From an uncultured Pseudomonadota bacterium (GTDB lineage Bacteria > Myxococcota_A > UBA796 > SXON01), in assembly GCA_903891165.1 (NCBI GenBank), contig CAITDR010000205.1, positions 1-37,031 on the forward strand: a DNA stretch of 37,031 nucleotides, in the 5' to 3' direction. Positions 31,901 through 37,031 of the stretch are shown in pieces. Below the pieces are notes generated by a model. It had not been told where the DNA came from and made no database searches. It saw only the letters and a list, made by a program, of their open reading frames with translations. Every line of letters starts with the position of its first letter. Position 1 is the stretch's first letter. The translations under genes were made by a program, and so were the position numbers.

Positions 31901-32596
31901 GGCGCCGGGGCGCTGGGCGGCGTTGGTGTCGTCGCAGTCCTGGCAGGCGGGGGTACCGTCCAGATCCGCGTCGGCAAAGGCCACCTGACCGTCGCAGTTG
32001 TAGTCCACCGGTGTGCTGCAGTTTTCGGAGGCGGCGGGGTGGAAGGCGGCGTCGTGATCGTTGCAGTCGGTGCCCTCGGCGACATGGCCGGAAGGAGCAA
32101 GACAAGCCTGCTGGGAGGTTGCGGGGTCGCCAAAGCCATCCCCGTCCGCGTCCAGATACCAGGTGCCCTGATCGATGGCGTCGCCGTCGGCATCGTCGTC
32201 GCAGTTGTTGTCCAGCCCGTCGCAGATTTCCGGGCTTTCCGGGTTGACTACCGCACTGCCGTCGTCGCAGTCGGTGCCGTCGTTGACCGAGCCCGCGCTG
32301 GGGGTGCAGGTCAGGGTGCCGGTGGTGGGGTCGCCGAAGCCATCCCCGTCGCGGTCGATGTACCAGGTGGCGGCGAGTCCTTCGTCTACCTGGCCATTGC
32401 AGTCATTGTCCAGGTTATCGCAGCTTTCTTCGGCGTTTGGGTGCACCGTCGAGTTGCCATCGTCGCAGTCGTCCAGGGCGTAGCCATCGGCATCCCGATC
32501 CTGAGCTTCGGAAGGGGAATCGCTGTCTTTTCCCTCCTCCGGAGTGGGGGATGTACATCCTATACTCAGCAGCACCGCGAGCAGAACGTTGGACAT
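28940..32596 (-). CDS. Giant MopE-repeat lipoprotein with a nidogen-like C-terminal domain
   Basis: The ATG at 32596 gives the lipoprotein signal MSNVLLAVLLSIGC; extending to 32677 would bury it. The 1218-residue protein has fifteen MopE repeats of about 65-70 residues. The unit consensus is WY.D.DGDGYG, then AC..P.GYV...TDCDD, then P.A.E.CNG.DDDCDG..DE, with usually four Cys. Repeats 11-14 are the most alike, suggesting recent tandem duplication. Residues about 1000-1190 resemble a nidogen-like (NIDO) domain: FCGSSYSSLYMQSNGRLTFG and ISIAPLWDDMNPTSG. A last DADGDGWDYACGDMDDHNPD half-repeat ends the chain. This is a large, disulphide-rich, calcium-binding surface protein, probably adhesive or structural. 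It shows no MYXO-CTERM tail, so the N-terminal lipid is the likely anchor. Confidence 0.88.
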   Translation of the reverse strand: MSNVLLAVLLSIGCTSPTPEEGKDSDSPSEAQDRDADGYALDDCDDGNSTVHPNAEESCDNLDNDCNGQVDEGLAATWYIDRDGDGFGDPTTGTLTCTPSAGSVNDGTDCDDGSAVVNPESPEICDGLDNNCDDDADGDAIDQGTWYLDADGDGFGDPATSQQACLAPSGHVAEGTDCNDHDAAFHPAASENCSTPVDYNCDGQVAFADADLDGTPACQDCDDTNAAQRPGAIEVCNGLDDDCDGGIDLGATDASPWYGDADGDGHGDAQNITAACTAPTGAVTTADDCNDHSATTFPGAVEHCDGVDEDCDGTADNSAVDAGVYYTDNDGDGSGDPSTAYISCTPGLADAGDCDDQLATVHPGAIETCDGLDEDCDGQPDNDAADIALWYSDLDGDGFGDATTGTLACAAAAGQVSDATDCDDSAVDVSPAATEHCDGRDENCDGNTDNGSIDAPSWFADTDGDGFGNPASSIAACTAPPSFVADTTDCDDSNAARAPGAAESCDGLDNDCNGSIDDNAVDAPFWFTDSDADGYGDPTTGVAACTAPAGTIALGTDCDDGKPAIYPGATEICDSSDNNCDGMVDEDSAVDALTWYEDHDVDGYGDVNLPVLACELPLGAVADSTDCDDTNPDIFVGATEYCNNIDDDCNGSIDEASALDALTWFRDVDGDGFGGSSTTQVSCSQPAGYASTNTDCDDARALSYPGAPEYCNGRDDNCNGTTDESSAVDALTWYRDADSDSYGSSSSSTPACTRPSGYVSNSSDCDDTRLSTNPAAAESCNGRDDDCDGTTDENTATNAPTWYADTDGDGYGNANSSQRACTQPAGYVSSSTDCADTDAARSPAATELCNGIDDDCDGTTDESSASNASTWYADTDGDGYGSTSSSQRACSQPTHYVSSNTDCDDSDSAISPIAIDFCDNIDNDCSGLVDDNIPPQYLDDDGDGFGDSSTDYYYCGLQPGFVYDNADDCDDEDWEIHPYAFEVTNDHIDNDCDGYIDSADPQTLTTVSLGDDAGTLINLTAAFPFCGSSYSSLYMQSNGRLTFGSNDTAHIETAAEFANDISIAPLWDDMNPTSGSPTLGYVRHSNATAFYWRSLREYGSSNTNTFAAVLFDDGRVLMDWGAVAARDGLAGWSCGSGGSLTEQNLTLNYVFRDEGAWGLGDGQDNYTYEIFTSNDNDLDYYQIRFCTNVGTDADGDGWDYACGDMDDHNPDIYPGNGM

Positions 32597-32632
32597 GGTG
32601 GGTGGACCTCGAAAGCTCTTACGGATCCTATC

Positions 32633-32649
32633 TGTCAAGAATGTGTCAA
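32633..32649 (-). promoter_or_regulatory. Tandem TTGACA boxes upstream of the giant MopE gene
   Basis: On the minus strand TTGACA occurs at 32649-32644 and again at 32638-32633, exactly eleven bases apart. They lie 37-53 bases upstream of the ATG at 32596. Either could be a -35, but no good -10 follows at 16-18 bases. The one-turn spacing also fits a regulator site. Confidence 0.35.
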
Positions 32650-32683
32650 AGCCACCCGGAATTTGAAGATTCTCCAAAGAATC

Positions 32684-33937
32684 TCAGGCGAGCAGGCCGC
32701 GCACCGGCTCGGCGTCGGCTTCCAGATCTGCAAGGGCCAACACCGTGGCGCCGAAATTCTCCGCTGCAAGCAGTGTTCCTGTCTCGGAGGGAAGGCCGCT
32801 GTCCAGATCCACCGGCATCCCCAGCAGGTTCTCGTCGTAGGCCCCCAGCACCTGCCCGCCCTGTACCCCCGGCCCCACGAACATCGCCGAGGTGAAGGTC
32901 CAATGATCTTTGCCGCCGGTCGCGTTTGTCCGAGGACCGCGGCCCATCTCCGAGCAAAGCACCACCACCACCTCCTCCGAGAGCAGCCGCCCACTGGGAG
33001 AACGTCGGGTCTCCAGCTCGTTCATGATCTGCAGAAGATCCCCAAAAAGGCTCTCATAGTGCCGAGCCTGATCGGCGATATTGGAGTGGCTGTCCCAGGT
33101 GATGTTGTACTGCCCTTCGTGGGCGACGATAGCGCAACGAGAATAGCCGGCTTCAAAGCAGGCAAGGGCGGGTTTTACCAGCTCGGAAACCGGGGTGATT
33201 CCGTTGAGCTGCACCGAGAGGTCCACATTTCCCAGGTGACGGACCAGCTCAGTCTGGGCGGAGGAGGAGGAGAGATCGGCCGCAAAACGTTGTGCCCTCC
33301 CGATGCCGGCGCGGGCTTCAAAATCGGCGATACGCTGGGCCAGGAAATTGTCCACCGCCGCCTGGGTGTCGCCGACCAAGGGCATGGCCCGCTGCTCGGA
33401 GGACAGTAGCGCGGTCCCGTCCAACAGGGTCGCAAATTGCCCGGTTTCCCCCAGGCGCATCACCGATGTGGTGTACTGCGACGTGTAGGCCGGTCCCGAT
33501 ACCACGAGGTGCGGTAGGGTGTAGCCAACGGCCGATCCGGCCAGGATAGATGGCCAATCATCGGCGGAGGAAATACTATTTCCGGTCATCAACAGGCGCC
33601 GACAACGTTCGTGCGTCACGCTGCGTACCTCAAAGGCGTTGAGGATACAGCTCTGCGCCGCATAACGATCAAAAAAGGTCCGCACCGAAGGCCGATCCGG
33701 GCCATCCACCACGGTAAGGCCACCCACGGTATAGGGCTCGCTGCGGGCGTCCATGTCCACAAAGGGACTGTCGAACATGGGGGCAAAAACCCAGGTAGGA
33801 TCCCATCCTCCCCAGGCGAAAACAAAGAGGAACTTCCGACCGGCGGGATCCGCGGGGGCCGCCTGCAGGCGCCGGGGCAGTAGACCCAGACTTCCGGCCG
33901 CTGCCATGTTCCGCAACAATGTACGTCGGGAAAGCAT
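32684..33937 (-). CDS. DUF1501 family protein with a Tat-type signal
   Basis: The ATG at 33937 starts MLSRRTLLRNMAAAGSLGLL, a twin-arginine signal (SRRTLLR), two bases after the upstream TGA. The 417-residue protein matches the DUF1501 family, which has an alkaline-phosphatase/sulfatase-like fold. Features are FLFVFAWGGWDPTWVF, AHEGQYNITWDSHSN, VVLCSEMGRGPRTN and GKDHWTF, the last two being the family's hallmark motifs. The biochemical activity is not established. In Planctomycetota and some proteobacteria, DUF1501 genes are paired with cytochrome-containing DUF1549/DUF1553-type genes, as here. It is the last gene of the tightly coupled unit from 36730, so it is probably exported folded and works with the upstream CxxCH proteins. 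Confidence 0.87.
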   Translation of the reverse strand: MLSRRTLLRNMAAAGSLGLLPRRLQAAPADPAGRKFLFVFAWGGWDPTWVFAPMFDSPFVDMDARSEPYTVGGLTVVDGPDRPSVRTFFDRYAAQSCILNAFEVRSVTHERCRRLLMTGNSISSADDWPSILAGSAVGYTLPHLVVSGPAYTSQYTTSVMRLGETGQFATLLDGTALLSSEQRAMPLVGDTQAAVDNFLAQRIADFEARAGIGRAQRFAADLSSSSAQTELVRHLGNVDLSVQLNGITPVSELVKPALACFEAGYSRCAIVAHEGQYNITWDSHSNIADQARHYESLFGDLLQIMNELETRRSPSGRLLSEEVVVVLCSEMGRGPRTNATGGKDHWTFTSAMFVGPGVQGGQVLGAYDENLLGMPVDLDSGLPSETGTLLAAENFGATVLALADLEADAEPVRGLLA

Positions 33938-33939
33938 GG

Positions 33940-35583
33940 TCAATAGCTCACAAAGAGGGGGTCACGGAGCATCGCGGAGACGACGGCGATCCAGGCCTGC
34001 TGCTCCCCCTCCCGCCCCGCGACTTCGGTAAAAAGGGCACCAATCGCCGAAATCCAGCCTTCATCCGCCCGCTCTGCGTACAGGCGCCAGTGCAGGGATG
34101 CCACTTCCGCGTCAAAGGCGGCGCCGCCCGGCCGGTCGCCCACATGGGCACCTTCCAGGAAAGCACCGGACAGACCAATACTATTGCTGGCCACCGATGC
34201 CGCACCTTCCGCTGCCCGCTGCACCGTCAGGTTCCAGGTCAGCGACGGGGTGCGCTGCGGGCGGGTCACCTGCGAGCCGTCGACTCCACCCCCGAGAATA
34301 CGGAAGCCATAGGTGTCGTTATCCAGGACTTCAAAACCCTGCCAGGTCCACCGGAAACCAGTCAGATTTTCTAAAGTTGACGCCAACATCGTGGCGTCGA
34401 TCAGGCGCATTGTATTTTCCACTACCAATGTGTCCGCATCTGCTTGCGCGTCCAGGCTGCCTGCCTGATAGACTGGAGTGTCGGTAATGGCACGTAGAAG
34501 CGGCTTGATTCGCCGACCACTGTCCATATACAGACGACGCAGGCCCTCCACCCGGTTGAAGTCGCCCGGCTCCAGCTCCCGTCGCCACAGCAGCTCCGCC
34601 CAGCTCTCGGCGGCACAGCGGGAGAAGCGCGGATCCACCGCAATCTCCGCGCCCAGCTCGGTCAGTCCGGACAGCGGCTTGCCGAACCAAGCAGGATCTT
34701 CGCCCAGAAGGTAGCTGCCCAGGGGCTCGCGCTCCGGGTGGTAGCTGTGCATCTCGGAGGCGTTGTACTCGTTGGCCACCCAGAAGCCAAAAAGGGCGGA
34801 AGAAGTTGCATCCAGGGAGCTATGGCAGCCCATACAGTAGGGGTTGCTGCGCAGGGCCTCTTCGATGCCATCGGCATCTACCAGGGCCACCTGGTTGTTG
34901 AAGGATACCGGCCGGGACAGGTAGTCCTCACACAAAAGAAGTTGCGTGAGCGCTGCGGCACGTCCCCGGTTGTAGTTGGAGACCGTGCTGTAATAGCGCC
35001 ACCAGAGTCCATTGGTAGCCAGCACCCCCGCCGGGGGTCTGCCGTCGGTGTAGGAGACCTCCTGCCAGCCCGTGGCTCCATCGGGGTAGTCCAGTGGCCA
35101 GATCTGGCCCAAGAGCTCGTTCGCCATGGTGGTGGGGCTGGTGACCACCTCCGTCCATGGCCGATCTTCCGCGACGATCCTCGCCATCAGGCGAAGGGGC
35201 TCCTCGCCCACGGCGCGCTCAAAGGCATACTCGTTGCGGCTGCTGCCGCCCAAGGCCTGATATTCGTCGTAGTGGATCAGAAATTCGTCCACGCGGCTGT
35301 GCCAGCGTTCGGCCAGAAGCCGCACCAGGCGCTCTTCAAGGTGGGGATCGTCCAGGTACTGGTCCCGGATTCCCGCGAGGGCCGCCGGGTCGGCCTCCAC
35401 CTGGTCCAGCTCTGCCGTACTGGGCAGAATACCACGGAGATCCAGGCTCATCCGCCGTAGCAGGCGCGGCGCGGGCAAGGGCACTAGCAGATCGTCCGCC
35501 GCCGTCGTCAGCGAGGGGGTGGGGGGCGGCGTCTGTGCCGGAGGGGTCTGCTCCGGAGGACATGCAAGCAACAGGAGGATCAA
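33940..35583 (-). CDS. DUF1549-like lipoprotein with one CxxCH motif
   Basis: The 547-residue product starts MILLLLAC with a Pro/Thr/Gln-rich tether; no in-frame start lies further upstream. Residues about 38-145 resemble the DUF1549 domain (LLRRMSLDLRGILPSTAELD). Residues about 200-265 contain LLLCEDYLSRPVSF and the haem-type motif CMGCH (250-254) in a DUF1588/DUF1592-like setting (CMGCHSSLDATSSALFGFW). The C-terminal third has LLRAITDTPVYQ followed by a DUF1553/DUF1585-like helical part. It could be a c-type haem envelope protein that acts with the DUF1501 partner encoded directly downstream. ATG overlaps the upstream stop (ATGA), and the downstream gene starts two bases after its TGA. No enzymatic role is established for this family combination. 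Confidence 0.8.
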   Translation of the reverse strand: MILLLLACPPEQTPPAQTPPPTPSLTTAADDLLVPLPAPRLLRRMSLDLRGILPSTAELDQVEADPAALAGIRDQYLDDPHLEERLVRLLAERWHSRVDEFLIHYDEYQALGGSSRNEYAFERAVGEEPLRLMARIVAEDRPWTEVVTSPTTMANELLGQIWPLDYPDGATGWQEVSYTDGRPPAGVLATNGLWWRYYSTVSNYNRGRAAALTQLLLCEDYLSRPVSFNNQVALVDADGIEEALRSNPYCMGCHSSLDATSSALFGFWVANEYNASEMHSYHPEREPLGSYLLGEDPAWFGKPLSGLTELGAEIAVDPRFSRCAAESWAELLWRRELEPGDFNRVEGLRRLYMDSGRRIKPLLRAITDTPVYQAGSLDAQADADTLVVENTMRLIDATMLASTLENLTGFRWTWQGFEVLDNDTYGFRILGGGVDGSQVTRPQRTPSLTWNLTVQRAAEGAASVASNSIGLSGAFLEGAHVGDRPGGAAFDAEVASLHWRLYAERADEGWISAIGALFTEVAGREGEQQAWIAVVSAMLRDPLFVSY

Positions 35584-36401
35584 AGCGAAAATTCCTCCCT
35601 GTACCGGGCGGCTGCTGCCTCTACGGACACACAGGCCGTCCCCAGTGGCTGGCCCGCGTAGCTCAGCTCCCCGCAGGCATCACAATCCTCGCCATAGTCC
35701 AGGCTATACCAGGCTCCCTGCGGATCCTGAAGCTTCAGATGTCCCGACTGGGCGCAGGTGCTGCTGCTCTCCAGTGCTTCAAAATACAATACAGCCTCTG
35801 CCGTGGACCAGCCGCCGTTGGCCACAAGCCGTTCCGCGTCTCCTTCCAGCCACAAAGCAAGGCTGGGAACAGAGGAAAGCCAGCCTTGCTCCTTAGCATA
35901 GCCCCAGGTACCGGTCAGCTTGATGGCAAAGCTGTGGTTGGCCGGATCGGTGGCCCGCTCCAGCTCGCCCGCGGCCTGAAAAATGTCGCCCTCAGGATCG
36001 ATCACATAGCAGTCGCCCAGCAGGCTGAAGTCGTCACCCATACTGTCAGTATAGATGGTAAGTCCGGCGTAGGTATATCCTTTTTCAGAATGGCAACCAG
36101 AGAAACTTTCGGTGATGGTGTAGCCGCCGGAGTTGGGGCAGCGCCCGTCGTCGCCCGCGATGAGGATCCGTCCAAAGGCATCCACCGCCTCTTGGGGGCG
36201 GGGCAGGCCTCCGGAAAGAGCCTGGATCATCGCGGTTTCTACCTGCTCCGCCGTCCAAGAGGGGGGCGGCGGCTCCACCACGGTGCGTTGCCCGGTATCC
36301 TCCTCCACAGGGCTCTTTCCTGGCTGGGAATCCGCCCTATGCGTACATGCCGGCCCGCCCAGGGCCAACAGCACCCATAGGCGACGGGTCACAGGCCACA
36401 T
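35580..36401 (-). CDS. Hypothetical Cys-containing lipoprotein
   Basis: The ATG at 36401 gives MWPVTRRLWVLLALGGPAC, a full lipoprotein signal with two Arg; a frame extending to 36650 runs antisense-like over the cytochrome gene. The 273-residue mature protein is acidic and strand-rich. Its cysteines include CPNSGGYTI, SFSGCHSEKG, LLGDCYVI, STCAQSG, YGEDCDACGEL and TACVS, allowing several disulphides. SGCH is not a CxxCH haem site. I do not recognise the family. It overlaps the cytochrome gene by 13 bases and the DUF1549-like gene by four, so it belongs to the same translational unit and probably the same envelope complex. Confidence 0.72.
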   Translation of the reverse strand: MWPVTRRLWVLLALGGPACTHRADSQPGKSPVEEDTGQRTVVEPPPPSWTAEQVETAMIQALSGGLPRPQEAVDAFGRILIAGDDGRCPNSGGYTITESFSGCHSEKGYTYAGLTIYTDSMGDDFSLLGDCYVIDPEGDIFQAAGELERATDPANHSFAIKLTGTWGYAKEQGWLSSVPSLALWLEGDAERLVANGGWSTAEAVLYFEALESSSTCAQSGHLKLQDPQGAWYSLDYGEDCDACGELSYAGQPLGTACVSVEAAAARYREEFSL

Positions 36402-36730
36402 GCCAACATCACGTTGAGCAGCTCCAGGTCCTCTTCGTAGACCCCGCCTCCCAGGGGCATGGTCTGGTCCTCTATCACCCTCAGCCGAATCCGCTCCTTC
36501 ATCGCCACAACTTCTGCTTTTGTATCGAAGTTCACATTTTCGGGCGCACCGTCGCGGTTTGGAGAGGTTGCCGAGTGACAGGCTCCACAATAAGTGAGGA
36601 AGAAGCCGTGTCCCCAGTTCTGCCAGGTGACATCTGGTGCCGATGCACACTCCGCAGGGGGGGCGCTGTCCAGCGGGCTGGATTCAGAATTTCCGGCGCA
36701 GGCGAGCAGGAGCAGGAGCATGGAAAACAT
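36389..36730 (-). CDS. Small mono-haem c-type cytochrome lipoprotein
   Basis: The start is ATG 36730 (MFSMLLLLLAC) or ATG 36721 (MLLLLLAC); both give a lipoprotein, and no Shine-Dalgarno sequence decides between them. The 113-residue product has a haem-binding motif CGACH (residues 48-52, preceded by FFLTY). A probable distal Met91 lies in QTMPLGGG, the usual class I cytochrome arrangement. It is therefore an envelope electron carrier or a sensor-like haem protein. It heads the four-gene unit ending at 32684. The divergent phosphodiesterase-like gene begins only 28 bases away at 36759, so promoters for both must overlap the starts. Confidence 0.82.
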   Translation of the reverse strand: MFSMLLLLLACAGNSESSPLDSAPPAECASAPDVTWQNWGHGFFLTYCGACHSATSPNRDGAPENVNFDTKAEVVAMKERIRLRVIEDQTMPLGGGVYEEDLELLNVMLACGL

Positions 36731-36758
36731 CTTAGCAGAAGGGCGGGGACTTCGATAG

Positions 36759-37031
36759 ATGTGGATGCTGCTGTTGGCCTGTACGGCACCGTCGTCCCGT
36801 GTGGTGATCGTGGGGATGGACGGTCTGGAGTACAGTCTGCTCGACCGGTTGATCGAGCAGGGCGAACTCCCCAACTTCAAAAAGATGATGGCGGAAGGAG
36901 CGCGGGGAGAGCTGCAGATCCCGGTGCCGGTGATGTCGCCCATCGTGTGGACCACCCTTGCGTCGGGCTATCCGCCCGACATCCATGGAATCGGAGGTTG
37001 GACGCATGGAGATCACTTCTCCAATGCCAGC
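36759..37031 (+). CDS. Type I phosphodiesterase/nucleotide pyrophosphatase-like lipoprotein, 5' part
   Basis: The frame is open to the window end (91 residues). It starts MWMLLLAC, another minimal lipoprotein signal. RVVIVGMDGLEYSLLDRLIE gives the first metal-ligand Asp21 of the alkaline-phosphatase superfamily. PVPVMSPIVWTTLASGYPPD followed by IHGI is the nucleophile region, with Thr66 or Thr67 as the candidate nucleophile. This pattern matches the family of type I phosphodiesterases and nucleotide pyrophosphatases. The remaining metal ligands lie beyond the window. A second in-frame ATG at 36765 is possible. The substrate cannot be inferred. Confidence 0.82.
   Translation, partial: MWMLLLACTAPSSRVVIVGMDGLEYSLLDRLIEQGELPNFKKMMAEGARGELQIPVPVMSPIVWTTLASGYPPDIHGIGGWTHGDHFSNAS

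Noticed and set aside
28940-32596. Dense direct repeats considered as a CRISPR array or satellite DNA
   Set aside because: The repeats are in frame, about 200 bases long, degenerate and encode conserved MopE units; there are no short identical repeats with unique spacers.

Overview
The window is GC-rich, gene-dense bacterial DNA with 25 protein genes on both strands and no gene-free stretch longer than about 200 bases. I see no rRNA, tRNA, CRISPR array, insertion sequence or phage gene. The repertoire points to a Myxococcota-like (former deltaproteobacterial) organism. It includes large Asp/Cys-rich MopE-type surface proteins, a MYXO-CTERM-like tail, FG-GAP/VCBS lipoproteins, thrombospondin type-3 repeat lipoproteins and a DUF1501/DUF1549-type pair. 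This placement is inferred from gene content, not from a marker tree.

Layout. Bases 1-523 are the end of dapB. Two thioredoxin-fold lipoproteins with calcium-type DxDxDG repeats follow (583-2397). A two-gene minus-strand unit (6222-2490) encodes MopE-repeat surface proteins. Divergent from it is a GH39-like glycosidase lipoprotein coupled to an organophosphate-antiporter-type MFS transporter (6342-9025). A minus-strand unit (13659-9081) encodes an acyl-CoA-dehydrogenase-like flavoprotein, a PhnD/SsuA-like binding protein without a signal peptide, a TusA-like/diiron ferritin-like fusion and a ChrA transporter. Two small unknown genes and an FG-GAP lipoprotein lie on the plus strand (13861-16881).

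The minus-strand unit 23373-16882 runs from a good sigma-70-type promoter. It encodes a MopE/FG-GAP lipoprotein, a four-module VKOR-DsbA-FGE-like-TlpA fusion and a sulfatase-like lipoprotein with Thr at the nucleophile position. An HDOD response regulator and an M19 dipeptidase lipoprotein follow (25692-23462, minus). Divergent from them are a discoidin/NHL beta-propeller protein and a coupled unknown lipoprotein (25801-28877). A giant 15-repeat MopE protein with a nidogen-like end occupies 28940-32596. A tightly overlapped minus-strand unit (36730-32684) encodes a mono-haem cytochrome, an unknown lipoprotein, a DUF1549-like CxxCH protein and a DUF1501 protein. A truncated phosphodiesterase-family lipoprotein begins at 36759.

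How the genes may work together. Most products are predicted to be exported, and about fourteen look like lipoproteins, many with extremely short signal peptides. The Cys-rich MopE proteins would need oxidative folding outside the cytoplasm. The fusion at 18225-20558 carries a quinone-coupled oxidant module, a disulphide carrier and a TlpA reductant/isomerase module in one chain, and could supply that. The most unusual candidates are this fusion and the ACAD/PhnD/TusA-ferritin/ChrA cassette, for which I know no described function. Also notable is a 15-base near-palindrome encoding Leu-Leu-Thr-Gly-Gln that recurs identically in three unrelated genes.
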